A stretch of DNA of 13,770 nt from Psilocybe azurescens (GCA_023853785.1 JAJIRX010000423.1:1-13770), one strand, 5' to 3'; counted from the first letter of the stretch, positions 1 through 9,085 are shown. Notes: generated by a model from the letters alone, not told the origin. Numbers and translations are program-made.

Positions 1-245
1 CAAGTACCGCCAATACAGCTTGGGTTTGAGAGGGGTTGCGCCGGTATACGGAGCATAGCCCAGATCGACAGAGGATTGTCTTTGGAGTGCGAAGCGGTCG
101 AAGTGGAATACTTCAGACTTGTCGTGCTCCAGTGCGAGTCCAAATTTCTTGAACAATTCGAATATGACACCATAAGCCCGTTTAAGGGCATCACAGTTAT
201 CGAGAAGGGACTTTGATTGCACCACAAGGGTGCCATCGTGACATA
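1..245 (-). pseudogene. LINE copy D: reverse-transcriptase fragment
   Basis: This is a piece of LINE ORF2 on the minus strand. It is nearly identical to positions 2428-2675 of copy C, which encode the RT segment from the YVDD active-site box through the region after the palm. It differs by scattered substitutions and small indels, for example in the runs near 33 and 72, so it is a separate copy and not read through. Its upstream end, at 245 in its own orientation, lies just before the Asp codons of the YVDD box and directly abuts the poly-A tail of copy C. It runs off the left edge of the window. It is non-functional as seen. I infer a 5'-truncated copy inserted into or beside C's A-tail; recombination between two LINE copies is the alternative. 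Confidence 0.8.
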
Positions 246-261
246 TTTTTTTTTTTTTTTT
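246..261 (-). repeat. Poly-A tail of LINE copy C (T-run on + strand)
   Basis: Sixteen consecutive T on the plus strand precede the complement of the conserved 3' end (atcatcaatttgtatac). The same end precedes the A-runs at 9056-9081 and 11231-11252. Confidence 0.95.
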
Positions 262-890
262 ATCATCAATTTGTATACCGGTGCGCTGAAAGCAGTCCGG
301 TCGCTAAGCTAAATGCCCAACCAGGTAACTACTAAGAAACTGTTCGCCCGAAACTACTAAGAGTCCGTTGGAAACACTGCAGCCTACGATAAATGACCGT
401 GCTGAACACATAACGGGGTAGCTACTGTGGGGATATAACGCCAACCTCGATGCAGACTAGGAAGCAAAGAAAAGAACCTAACTACAAAGAACAACCTCGC
501 GGGATATAGGATAGGAGTGACCCTAGCCTTAGGAAGCCTGGGATGGAGCAGATGCAACACCGGCAGGAGATAACTAACAAGGGCGGGGGGCGCCCAAGTC
601 CAGCAGCCGAGACTAGCGGTACCAGCTCTCCCTGGTTCCCACATACTCAACGCCGTTCGTAACGTGGCCCAGGTCCTGGGTGAAGGTAGTGAGTCGAACA
701 CCGAAGCGAGTGGCGAACAAGCCCCGCCAACGGCCTACCCCCAGCATAGCCAAACAACCACGAGCCAAGCGGATAATTGGCCCATGCCAATCACGACCGC
801 CGAACAAGAACTCCCCCACAATGCCCAACGTCAGTTGTCAACCCGACGCCCGCAGTGGGAGTCGAAGCGGAAGGCGAAACGCTTTCGGGT
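262..890 (-). other. 3' untranslated region of LINE copy C
   Basis: This is homologous to 8537-9055 of copy B and about 10659-11230 of copy E. It includes a conserved block near 540-630 and a terminal block near 262-420 with two nearby copies of a cttagtagtt-type motif. No convincing coding sequence is present. The left edge of ORF2 coding is approximate because of frameshifts. Confidence 0.75.
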
Positions 891-1781
891 TCATCTCCAA
901 AAATGAGTGAAGGTAGCACAACGTAGTCGGCTGCCTAAGCTCGCATGCCTTGGGAGGACGGTAAGTCTTCTGCTACAAGTGAGGATATGTGTGCGGGTTT
1001 CCCAAGGACACCCACACAGGCACGATGTATGACCATCGTTGAGATTGAATCGGGAGTGATAAGACCCGATGGGCGCATGATTCAGGATACACCGGCACAT
1101 GCGTGCGTAGAGCTGCGGAGAGCTCATGTTCGCGAAAGTGAACCCATGGGTTATCTTTGCCCCCAGGCTGTGCAACGGCCCCGTCGACCGTTTTGAGGTG
1201 GAGGAAATTCCGACCTCGATATTCGGGGTCCTGGAACATGACATTCCAGGAGACGCCCGCGAGAGGGCAGCCTGCATGCGCAGGCTGTCAAAGATGTAGC
1301 TGGGCGTGGGCCCAGTGCGACTTTGAGTTCGGTTGCGTACTCGTGTGCTTTGTAATGCAAGTCCCACTGCAAACGTGAGGGGCGTACACAAAGGTAATCG
1401 ACTGGCCGTCCTTTCGGGTGAACCAAGTCTGGAGAGCCTCACAGACAGCCACTGAGTGGCCCTGTCCGGAGTGAATAGAGGGTCAACAGCTCGACGGGCA
1501 GAGGCCATCGAGTCTGTGAATATGAAAATGTCAGTGCAATCGTCACGCGAAGTCGCATTGACGATTGCAGAACGGATGGCATACAGCTCCGCATCTGGGG
1601 CGGTGACTTTGCCTGCGACGTGCCCGAGCGCCAGCGCTCTCACCGCTAGACAGGATGGAGGCTGCAATGGCTTGATACCGTCCTGAGAGGGCACACTAGC
1701 GTCTGTCCCTCCATAATAGGTCCCGATATTCTCCGAAATCTTGTCGCGGAGCTTATCGAGGTGTTTGGTGCGCTGCTTCAA
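891..1781 (-). pseudogene. LINE copy C ORF2 C-terminus: RNase H domain and Cys/His tail motif
   Basis: RNase H would degrade the RNA of the RNA/DNA hybrid during element replication. In the long minus-strand frame the first acidic box reads YYGGTDAS, the second PDAELYAIRSAI and the third IFIFTDSMASARRA. These match the first three catalytic acidic positions of RNase H1-type domains. After the third box the frame slips: the conserved reading seen in copies B and E (FVYVPS...HYKAHEYA) is replaced by a shadow frame. It returns near NMSSPQLYARMC, followed by the motif CLCGCPWETRTHILTC. Cys/His motifs of this type are known at the C-terminus of many LINE ORF2 proteins. At least two frameshifts make this a pseudogene. 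Confidence 0.8.
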
Positions 1782-2430
1782 TTCCTTGTCGGCATCGCCA
1801 CGAGAAATCTTGCAGTCATCGAAATGGACCTGGTCCGCGAAGCGTCCATAAGTCGAACACCCGGTCGTGAGAGCGGGTTCATCGGGAGAAGAGTCTCCGT
1901 CAGGGCGAGAACATTAGTGTCGGACTCAAAGAGGGTCCCACTAGTGCGGAATATTTCAGGTTCAGACATAGTCTGAATCGAAGGGAGGGATGCGGCAGCG
2001 ATAGTGCCGCAGTTGAAGCGAGAGAATGCTCTCACAGGATGAGTCGGGGTCAAGGTGGCAAACCGGTAATCAGCTCGCTCAGACAGACGACGAAGAAGGA
2101 GATTGATGGGGGAAGGCCCGCAAGGGCCTCCACACCACCAGTCGGAGAAGTGCGGAAGGCACCGGTAATCCACAATGCAGCGAACGCTGCATTACAGAGA
2201 AGATGATGAAGGGCACCTTTGCAGCGGCGGCTGCAAAGTACCAGAGACGAAAGCCATACGTAACTATAGGAAGTACGCAGGCAGCGATAGAGACGCGCTT
2301 CTGGACAGGGGCGCAAGCCTCGAGTGGAGCTGCCAAGCATCTTCATCGCCTTAACGGTGGACAAAGCCTTGGTAGAGTAGTATCGGACATGCTCAGTGAA
2401 TGTGAGCTTGCGATCGAAATAGAAACCCAA
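1782..2430 (-). pseudogene. LINE copy C ORF2: RT thumb and RT-RNase H connector
   Basis: The recognisable segment begins GFYFDRKLTFTEHVRYYS near 2430 and continues through ALSTVKAMKMLGSSTRGLRP, the region that follows the RT palm in LINE polymerases. The frame is then lost and regained. A connector follows, with MSEPEIFRTSGTLFESD near 1950. Copy B carries the same block at about 6900-7590. There are several frameshifts and the region is not translatable as one protein. Confidence 0.75.
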
Positions 2431-2936
2431 GTACCGCCAATACAGCTTGGGTTTGAGAGGGTCGCGCCGGTATACGGAGCATATCCCAGATCGACAGGGG
2501 GATTGTCTTTGGAGTGCGAGCGGTCGAAGTGGAATACTTCAGACTTATCGTGCTCCAGTGCAAGTCCAAATTTCTTGAACAGTTCGAATATGACACCATA
2601 AGCCCGTTTAAGGGCATCACAGTTATCGAGAAGGGACTTTGATTGCACCACTAGAGTGCCATCATCGACGTATGAGTAGGAAACACCCACGGGTGAGTGG
2701 ATCCATTTCGAATAGCCTCATAATGAGGGTGAGGTAGAGGGCAGAGAGGACCGGGGACAGGGCGGAGCCCTGTCCCACCTCTACATCTGCCTGGCGAAGG
2801 TCAGAGATGAAGTCGCCCCACGCGTACTGTGTAGAGCGACCGACCAGATAATGGGAGAAGAATTTAACGACATTGTCGCTAAACCCTAGCTTCCAGAGAA
2901 TGGCCATGAGGACCTCATTGGCAGCCCAGAGAGGAT
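2343..2936 (-). pseudogene. LINE copy C ORF2: RT palm (motifs B and C)
   Basis: This holds the polymerase core. Reading leftward from about 2910, EVLMAILWKLGFSDNVVKFF is followed by motif B, VGQGSALSPVLSALYLT, and then after a frame slip near 2680 by motif C, YSYVDDGTLVVQ, with the two catalytic Asp. Next comes the helix FGLALEHDKSEVFHF. In the family this domain copies the element RNA at a nicked target. The fingers and the motif A region, which copy B has upstream, are absent here because of the internal deletion at about 2937. The domain is therefore inactive even apart from the frameshift. Confidence 0.85.
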
Positions 2937-3135
2937 CGAACCTGTGAGTCCAGAACACGCAAGCGCGCTCATGGGCACCATGATTCTTTCCACAGTTGGG
3001 GCAGCGAGGGTTATGAGGGCATGGCTCCCCCGAAGGAGTTGGAGCCTGCGGGGGTTTGCCTTTGGATTCCCTTTGCAACAAGATGCAACGGCGCGGTGCT
3101 CCTCCAGCTTGTGAGGACCAGAGCAGCGCGGACAT
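2662..3135 (-). pseudogene. In-frame ORF1 zinc-knuckle to RT fusion created by internal deletion
   Basis: One 157-residue open frame begins in the ORF1 cysteine-rich tail, includes CPNCGKNHGAHERAC and ACVFWTHRFD, and continues without a stop as EVLMAILWKLGF of the RT palm through motif B. In copy A the same HRFD is followed by the ORF1 end, a stop and ORF2. In copy B the RT sequence before EVLMAIL is the motif A region. The join sits at ttcgat, which resembles tttgat of RT motif A, so a short-homology deletion or template jump is plausible. It overlaps the two neighbouring entries because it spans the join. Confidence 0.8.
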
Positions 3136-3760
3136 TTAGCGGCAGCCGCATGACAGCGACCGACGGGATGGCCCCACCTCCAGCACCGAGTGCAGAGGGG
3201 GACGCCAGAGCTCTTCGAACAGGCTTCGTATCCAGAGGGGACGACCCCTGAACATGAACTGTTTGTCGATGAGCTGGCGGGCGCGGGCACCAGATGCGGT
3301 GTCCCAGATGTCAAAGAAGGCAGTAGCGGTAGTGCTTACTTTGGAGGTGCGAACTATGCGGGGGTCGCCGCATAGTATGTGAGATGGGGACCAGATGGGA
3401 GAGGCCTTGAGTGCCGAAGCAACCTCGTCCCGTTCGGTGAGATGGTCCAGGTCATAATGAGTACCTTGGAACCGAGGGACGTCGACAATTCGTAAGAACG
3501 ATTTGGACGTTGGCATGCCGACCCACGGCGTAAACTTGTAGTGGGCCTTGAAGTGAGAAGTGATCGCTCCACGGAGGATGTCCGTGTCACGCTCACTGGG
3601 GACTTTGTCGGTGGGTACAGAGTACCCATCGTACGCAAGTTGAACACCAAGAACCTTAACGCGAAGGCCTTGACGAGAAAGGACGTCCGAAGACAGGTCC
3701 TTGAATAAAGTGGAGAGATTAGCATCTTTCGCATGATCTCCCACGTCGACGAGCAGCTGG
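2937..3760 (-). pseudogene. LINE copy C ORF1 C-terminal half with zinc knuckles
   Basis: ORF1 proteins of this type bind element RNA. The minus-strand segment shows DVGDHAKDANLSTLFKDL-type sequence near 3740, a conserved core ending QFMFRGRPLWIR near 3230, then cysteine clusters. These are CTRCWRWGHPVGRC (C-x2-C-x4-H-x4-C), CPRCSGPHKLEEH, and CPNCGKNHGAHERAC near 2985-3005. A frameshift near 3230 separates the core from the first knuckle. The reading passes directly into RT palm sequence at about 2937, with no ORF1 stop, endonuclease or RT fingers between. Copy A (12023-12947) is the best comparison. Confidence 0.85.
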
Positions 3761-4791
3761 CGCCTAGAGGGACCGTGTGCAGTGTAATCTGGGATCTTCC
3801 TACCCTTGCGGGAGGAGGCCTAGATGGAGAGCAGCCGGGAAGCTGGCTGCTTGATGGGGGCAGCCTTGCGAGCGGTGTCCGCGTATGAACGAGAGCCGGG
3901 CGCGCAGGGCGTGAGGAAGAAGGGGGCACCGGGGGGCCTCTGATTAGGGACCACAGGCTTCTTGGCCGGTGGACGGGGTTGAGGAGGAGAGCGGGGGCCG
4001 AGGTAGGCTTGTCAGCCCGACCTTTCCCTTTGTCCTGCTGTCCTCGGATAGGAGGCCTGGCCGGCGCATTCCTGCGAGAGAACGTGCGGGCTCAGCCGGT
4101 GTCATAACGATGTCGTCGTCTCCAGCTCCGCCGTGGTCAGACCAAGCGGGGGGGAGGAGAGACGGAGAGGGTCTGGAGAGTTCGACCGACGGCCAAAGGC
4201 CGTCGAATAGTGTCATCTTCTGCAGTGAATAGCTCCGCAACCGCACGGATTGGGAGGATGTTTGCGGGAGTGGGAGTAGTACCCAAGTCCCCGTTGAAGG
4301 TCTCGCGGGTGAAATCAACCACCGCTTGAGCCAGGGATGCCCCCATAGGGGATGAATGAAGATCGATGTGTGAGGAATTGACATACCCCACGATCGTTCT
4401 GAGTGCCCCAATAATCCTTTGACTATCTTCTACCACATCGGAATCTCCGTAACTGAGTGATAGGTAAGAGGGGGTCGTCCATATCTTCGTCCTCAGACCT
4501 CGCGGGCGACGGAGCGTCGGAGGGCTTGGCGGTGTTGTCCCTGGCAGTAACCGTGGGAGTGCGATGACGAGAACTCTGCCCTCAAGACGTGGCAGAGCGA
4601 CTGGGTTGGTGGTGCGTGCCCCACGTGAAGCAGGGACTGGGCCTTGACTATAGGTCTCTCGAACAGTGGGAGCGCTCGCTGTTTGAGCCGGGGATGCAGT
4701 CGGCGAAGGTTGAGCTGCGGATGGTTTGACTCTGGAGGCCGCCCGTCTGAAAAGGGGACGGTGGCCTTGTGGGTTGCTGTTTAGGCGGCAT
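3761..4791 (-). pseudogene. LINE copy C ORF1 N-terminal half
   Basis: The start codon is the ATG at 4791-4789, opening with MPPKQQPTRPPSPF. This start is supported by the matching ATG at 9733 in copy A at a similar distance from the 5' end. The protein begins with a Pro/Ser/Thr-rich disordered stretch, broken by a frameshift within about 85 codons. A conserved segment near 4436-4220 (VEDSQRIIGALRTIVGYVNS...DFTRETFNGDLG) has its twin in copy A at about 11362-11600. A second proline-rich low-complexity linker (about 3790-4020) leads to the core domain. I do not recognise a named domain in the N-terminal half. Confidence 0.7.
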
Positions 4792-4911
4792 AGATAGGTG
4801 AGACCTATGCTGGGGGTGGTTACCCAAGTAGATCTTCGTTGAGAACGTTGTTGACGATGAGCAAGTTTTTCTCACGGTGGCTATGTGGCAGTACCGGAAC
4901 AAGAAAGGATG
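4792..4911 (-). promoter_or_regulatory. 5'UTR and probable internal promoter region of LINE copy C
   Basis: About 120 bases separate the 5' end shared with copy A from the ORF1 ATG. Autonomous LINEs carry their promoter inside the 5'UTR, so the promoter role is an inference from family biology. Compared with copy A this 5'UTR lacks about 24 bases just before the conserved aggtctcacctatctatg. Confidence 0.55.
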
Positions 4912-5376
4912 GCCAGCTCATCATCTAGATTGGTGAGAGTGAAGTCCTTAGGCCGAAGATCTTGAATCCTGTGAATGGCAGTGTCCACTCTGTTCATCAG
5001 AGACTGCAGAGATTCTTCTTCTTGCTTCCTAATAGAGAATAGGTCGTCATAGGCGTTGAAGCGTGCACCAGTACGCTTCTGGAGGTGTACTGAAGTGAGG
5101 GCAGCCCACATAGCGACTGGATCGTCCGAAATAGAAGCAAAATGGATCTTCTGATTCTCCTCAACAGCCAGATAGATGTAGCCAACTGCCTTGTCCGATT
5201 TGGTGTTCCAAGCGTCGAGTGCGGCCTCCTCAGTGTCCTTGGGTGGTGAGGACTGCCTAGGGGCCTTGGATTGACCGTAAACGATGCGCCAAACGCCCTG
5301 GGCACGAAGCCAAGCTTGCATTTAACCACACCAAGATGGGTAGTTGGAAGCATTCAGTTTCGCAAAATTGGGCAGG
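4912..5376 (-). pseudogene. Ty1/copia gag, main fragment
   Basis: Gag would form the virus-like particle of an LTR retrotransposon. The minus-strand reading from 5376 gives LPNFAKLNASNYPSWCG, a stop, then MQAWLRAQGVW, and continues to KDFTLTNLDDELA at about 4912. The NYPSW...MQAWLRA start and the LDDELA box are typical of copia-type gag (UBN2/DUF4219-like families). The stop lies where copia gags usually have an acidic residue before the Met, so it looks like a point mutation inside gag and not the true start. The true start is displaced to 9110 by the insertion of LINE copy B. The fragment is cut at 4912 by LINE copy C. No protease, integrase or RT of this element lies in the window. Confidence 0.85.
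5362..5376. repeat. Target-site duplication of LINE copy B, left copy
   Basis: The 15 bases gcaaaattgggcagg are identical to 9082-9096, which directly follow copy B's poly-A tail. The bases flanking the two copies differ (c/a before, a/g after), so the duplication is exactly 15 bp. It lies in the copia gag start. Confidence 0.95.
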
Positions 5377-6417
5377 AGAGCTCTCAAAGCCGACAAAGAG
5401 GAGCAAATCTGATTTGTCACAGTCATTGAGGGAGAGTTTGCCATGAAAGTGGACGAACACGCTCCTCTCAATACACCCGACCAGATTGACGCTGGTGGCG
5501 CAAGCTATCGCCGATTCGTTCTCTGGCATGGGAAACCTGCTCCAGAGAGGTCACTATAACGAGGCGCTCAAAGCCGTGGTGGACGGATGAGTGCTCAGTC
5601 GCGCTTCAGGCTTGTCAGGAACATGGTCTCCCGGAGGACTGGAAGCTCTACTGAAAGGCGGTCAAAAACGCCAAATGGGTTTTCTTTGATTCCAGAATCA
5701 CAGAAATATCCATTACCAACAAGCGCACTTGGGACCTCATGTCCTGGGTCCAGCAGCGCAAGTTACCACCGTGTGAGGCTATTCAATATCAGGGGCAGCC
5801 TTGCCACGCCCTTCCTCAGTTGTGGGATGCCCTCCACAACACTTATAACTCGGGCGTCGGACCGCGCGTTCAACATCGACATGCTCGACACCATCCCTGA
5901 CATGCCCGTTTGGGGATGGGTCCCATTCTCTGCACTTGAGATGCGGGAGGCTCTGGCCTCCTGCTCCAATGTGTTGGCCCCAGGGCTGGACCACATTAAG
6001 TGGTCTCATCTTAAGATGTTGATGCATGGGCCCACCCATGTCTTCACCGTTTACTCGCGCTCGCCAATGCTTTGCCTTAGGGTGGGGCACTGGCCTAAGC
6101 ACTTCAAGGAGTCCATGTCGGTTATCATCCCGAAACCAAACAAGCCCTCCTACTCTGCCCCAAAGGCATTCAGGCCCATTGTGCTTCCGAATACCGTTGG
6201 TAAATTGATTGAGAAAATGTTTTCCAATCGCATTCAGTTTGATGGCGTCGCCTCAGACGTCTTCCATCCTAATCAGATCAGTGGGATCTGTCAACAATCC
6301 ACCGAAGATGCCGGTCTTATCCTGATGCACATGATGCGTGCTGGATGGGCCAAGGGACTCAAGACTAGCATCATTGCCTTTGATGTCGCCTCAGGTCTTC
6401 CCGTTACTCAACTATGA
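5377..6417 (+). pseudogene. LINE copy B ORF2: EN-RT linker and RT fingers with motif A region
   Basis: The first 200 bases encode the EN-RT linker and contain in-frame stops. From about 5587 a 276-residue open frame carries the RT fingers. Blocks in order are FSALEMREALASCSN and APGLDHIKWSHLK at about 5935-6015, WPKHFKESMSVIIPKPNKP at about 6090-6150, FRPIVLPNTVGKLIEKMFSN at about 6170-6230, HPNQISGICQQSTEDAG at about 6265-6320, and IIAFDVA at about 6370-6390. FD is the motif A Asp position. The frame is lost right after motif A; the conserved reading resumes in another frame at YEVLMAILRKLGF. The plus strand from about 5930 is the best source of the RT fingers in this window, since copy C lacks them. 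Confidence 0.85.
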
Positions 6418-6847
6418 AGTCCTCATGGCTATTCTCCGGAAGTTAGGGTTTAGCGACAATGTCGTTAAATTCTTCTCCCACTATCTGGTCGGTCGCTCTA
6501 TGCAGTACGCGTGGGGCGACTTCATCTCTGACCTCCGCCAGGCAGATGTAGGAGTGGGACAGGGCTCCGCCCTGTCCCCAGTCCTCTCTGCTCTCTACCT
6601 GACCTTCATTATGAGGCTGTTTGAGCTGGATCCACTCACTCGTGGGTGCTTCCTGCTCTCATATGTTGACGATGGCACTCTCGTAGTGCAATCGAAGTCC
6701 CTTCTCGACAACTGTGAAGCCCTGAAATGGGCTTATGGTGTCATATTCGAATTGTTCAAGAAATTTGGACTCGCACTGGAGCACGACAAGTCTGAAGTAT
6801 TCCACTTCGACTGGTCGCACTCCAAAGACAACCCCCTGTCGATCTAG
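6390..6847 (+). pseudogene. LINE copy B ORF2: RT palm with intact YVDD
   Basis: The open frame gives EVLMAILRKLGFSDNVVKFF, then motif B VGQGSALSPVLSALYLT at about 6555-6605, then motif C SYVDDGTLVVQ at about 6658-6690, then FGLALEHDKSEVFHF. Both catalytic Asp of motif C and the motif B Gly-Gln-Gly are kept. A stop at 6845-6847 follows a frame slip; the next conserved block continues in a different frame. Unlike copy C there is no break between motifs B and C. Confidence 0.88.
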
Positions 6848-7600
6848 GCTATGCACCGTACACCGGTGCAACCCCCTCAAACCCAAGCTGTACTGGCGGT
6901 ACCTGGGTTTCTATTTCGATCGCAAGCTTACTTTCACTGAGCATGTCCGATATTACTCCACCAAGGCTTTGTCTACCGTTAAGGCAATGAAGATGCTTGG
7001 TAGTTCCACTCGTGGTCTGCGCCCTGTCCAGAAGCGCGTCCTATATTGTGCCTGCGTACTTCCTATAGTTACATATGGCTTTCGCTTTTGGTACTCAGCT
7101 GCTCGCTGCAAAGGTGCCCTCCATCATCTTCTCTACAATGCAGCAGACCGCTGCATTGTGGATTACCGGTGCTTTCCGCACTTCCCCGACTGGTGGAGTG
7201 GAGGCCCTTGCAGGCCTCCCCCATCAACCTACTTCTTCGCCGTCTGTCTGAGCGAGCCAATTATCAGTTTGCCACACTGACCCCAACCCATCCAGTGAGG
7301 GCTTTCCTCTCTCGCTTAATTGCGGCACTATCGCTGCCGCACCCCTCCCCTTCAATCCAGACTATGTCTGAACCGGAAATCTTCCGCACTAGTGGGACTC
7401 TATTTGAGTCCGACACTAATGTTCTTGCTCTGACGGAGACTCTACTCCTGATGAACCCGCTCTCACAACCGGGTGTTCGACTCATGGACTGCTCTGCGGA
7501 CCAAGTCCACTTCGATGACTGTAAGATTTCTTGCGGCGATGCCGACAAGGAATTGAAACAGCGCACCAAACACCCTCGACAAGCTCCATGACAAAATCTC
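6848..7600 (+). pseudogene. LINE copy B ORF2: RT thumb and connector
   Basis: The conserved thumb YLGFYFDRKLTFTEHVRYYS at about 6898-6957 and ALSTVKAMKMLGSSTRGLRP at about 6966-7025 read in one frame to about 7180. The connector continues in a second frame through MSEPEIFRTSGTLFESD at about 7364-7414. It matches copy C at 1782-2430 on the other strand. No catalytic motif lies here. At least two frame changes are needed to follow the family sequence. Confidence 0.75.
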
Positions 7601-8060
7601 AGAGAACATCGGGACCTACTATGCAGGGACAGACGCTAGTCTGCCCCTCTCAGGACGGTATCAAGCCATCGTGGCCTCCATCCTGTTCAGCGGCGGAGTC
7701 GAGCACTGGCACGCTAGACATATCGCAGGCAAAGTCACCGCACCTGATGCGGAGCTTTATGCCATTCGTTCGCAATCGTCAATGCGACTTCACGTGACGA
7801 CTGCACGGACATCTTCATTTTCACAGACTCGATGGCATCTGCCCGTCGAGCTGTAGATCCTTCTATCCACTCTGGACAGGGCCACTCAGTGGCTGTCTGC
7901 AAGGCTCTTCAGACGTGGTTCACCCGCAAGGATGGCCAGTCAATTACCTTTGTGTACCTCCCCTCAGCGATTGCAATGGGACTTGCATTACAAAGCACAC
8001 GAGTACGCAACCGAACTCAAAGTTGCACTGGGCCCACGCCCAGCTACATCATTTGACAGC
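7601..8060 (+). pseudogene. LINE copy B ORF2: RNase H domain
   Basis: This is a broken RNase H. The second acidic box PDAELYAIRS lies at about 7743-7772. The third, with FTDSMASARRA in the family, is at about 7818-7850 in a shifted frame. The last conserved block reads VPSRLQWDLHYKAHEYA in the sister copy E, but here it is partly changed. Every box sits in a different frame from the one before. In the usual RNase H1 pattern the last block ends with an Asp; here the equivalent segment appears to read HEYA, with no obvious Asp at that position. Confidence 0.72.
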
Positions 8061-8536
8061 CTTCGTATGCAGGCTGCCCTCTCTCGCAGTGCTTCTTGGA
8101 ATGTTCTGTTCCAGGACCCCGAATATCGAGGAAGGAACTTTCTCCAACTCAAGACGGTTGACGGGGCCGTTGCACAACCCAGGGGCAAAGACAATCCCTG
8201 GGTTCACTTCGCGAACATGAGCTCCCCACAGCTCTACGCACGCATGTGTAGGTGTATTCTGAATCATGCGCCCATCGGGTCTTATTATTCCCGGTTCAAT
8301 CTCAACGATGGTCACACATCGTGCCTGTGTGGGTGTCCTTGGGAAACCTGCACACATATCCTCATCTGCAAAGGACGTATCGTCCTCCCAGGACTTGTGA
8401 GCTTAGGCAGCCGACTACGTTGTGCTACCTTCACTCATTTTTGGAGATGAACCCAAAAGCATTTGCCTTCCGTGCGGCTCCCACTCGCGGGCATCGGTTG
8501 GGCATTGTGGGGGAGTCTTCGTTCGGGCGGTCGTGA
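8061..8536 (+). pseudogene. LINE copy B ORF2: C-terminal region with Cys/His motif
   Basis: NMSSPQLYARMCRC at about 8215-8256 is followed by CLCGCPWETCTHILIC at about 8320-8370. Copies C and E have ETRTHILTC, so R to C and T to I are changes in B. A frameshift right after it moves the tail (QPTTLCYLHSFLEMNPKAFAF) to the frame that stops at 8534-8536. The stop is placed by comparison with copy E, where the same tail is in frame with the Cys/His motif. Confidence 0.75.
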
Positions 8537-9049
8537 TTGGCGTGGGCCAATTATCCGCCTGGCTCATGGTTGTTTGAGAATCCCTGGGAAAGGGCCGTTT
8601 CGGGCGGGCTTCGCTTCGCCACTGGCATCGGTGTTCGACTCACCTACCCCACTCAGGACCTAGGCCGCGTTACAAAGGGCGTTGAGTATGCGGGAACTAG
8701 GAGAGCTGGTACCGCTAGTCTCGGCTGCTGGACTTGGGCGCCCCCTGCCCTTGTTAGTTATCTCCTGCTGGTGCTGCAGTTGCTTCACCCCAGGCTTCCT
8801 AAGGCCAGGGTCACTCCTATCCTATATCCCGCGAGGTTGTTCTTTGTAGATAAGCTACTCTGCATCAAGGTTGGCGTCACATCCCAACATTAGTTACCCC
8901 GTTATGTGTTCAGCACGGTCATTTATCGTAGGCTTCAGTGTTTCCAACGGACTCTTAGTAGTTTCAGCAAACGGTTTCTTAGTAGTTACCTGGTCGGGCA
9001 TTTGTACTTAGCGACCCGACTGCTTTCGGCGCACCAGTATACAAATTGA

Positions 9050-9055
<6 letters not shown>
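8537..9055 (+). other. 3' untranslated region of LINE copy B
   Basis: This is conserved with copies C and E. It ends gtatacaaattgatgattt before the A-run. Near the end, tcttagtagtt occurs twice (8953-8963 and 8977-8987), 24 bases apart, in all three copies. An open stretch of about 118 codons crosses 8537-8893 but has no ATG at its start. Confidence 0.75.

Positions 9056-9081
<26 letters not shown>
9056..9081 (+). repeat. Poly-A tail of LINE copy B
   Basis: Twenty-six consecutive A lie directly between the conserved LINE 3' end and the right target-site duplication. Confidence 0.97.

Positions 9082-9085
<4 letters not shown>

Larger units (their letters stand above)
246..4911 (-). mobile_element. 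LINE copy C, Tad1-like non-LTR retrotransposon, internally deleted
   Basis: This minus-strand element runs from a 5' end at about 4911 to a 16-base poly-A tail (T-run 246-261). The 5' end matches that of copy A (shared start catcctttcttg). Reading leftward it holds a 5'UTR, ORF1 with zinc knuckles, RT palm and thumb, RNase H, a C-terminal Cys/His motif and a 3'UTR. The endonuclease and the RT fingers are missing. Its length is 4.67 kb against about 6.5 kb for the A+B composite. It lies in the gag of the copia element, whose coding sequence resumes at 4912. No target-site duplication is visible, because LINE fragment D sits beyond the tail. Frameshifts are frequent, so I take it as dead. Confidence 0.85.
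5377..9081 (+). mobile_element. LINE copy B, Tad1-like non-LTR retrotransposon, 5'-truncated
   Basis: This plus-strand insertion is 3.7 kb long. It begins inside ORF2, between endonuclease and RT, with agagctctcaaagccgac, the sequence copy A reaches at about 13713. It ends in a 26-base A-run. Perfect 15-bp duplications flank it. It splits the copia gag: MSSSS is encoded at 9110-9096 and the following codons at 5375 leftward. Its content is the ORF2 linker, RT, RNase H, C-terminal Cys/His motif and 3'UTR. 5' truncation is typical of target-primed reverse transcription. Several frameshifts show it is not active. Confidence 0.93.

Noticed and set aside
246..261. T-run as a transcription terminator
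   Set aside because: It is the complement of a poly-A tail at the conserved LINE 3' end.
613..910. Overlapping small open frames on both strands near 613-910
   Set aside because: They lie in the LINE 3'UTR and ORF2 end, lack family support and differ between copies.
5596..6700. Possible retron or diversity-generating reverse transcriptase
   Set aside because: The RT has LINE-type blocks (IPKPNK, RPI, GK, EK), a downstream RNase H, poly-A tails and target duplications. No structured RNA partner or template/variable repeats are seen.
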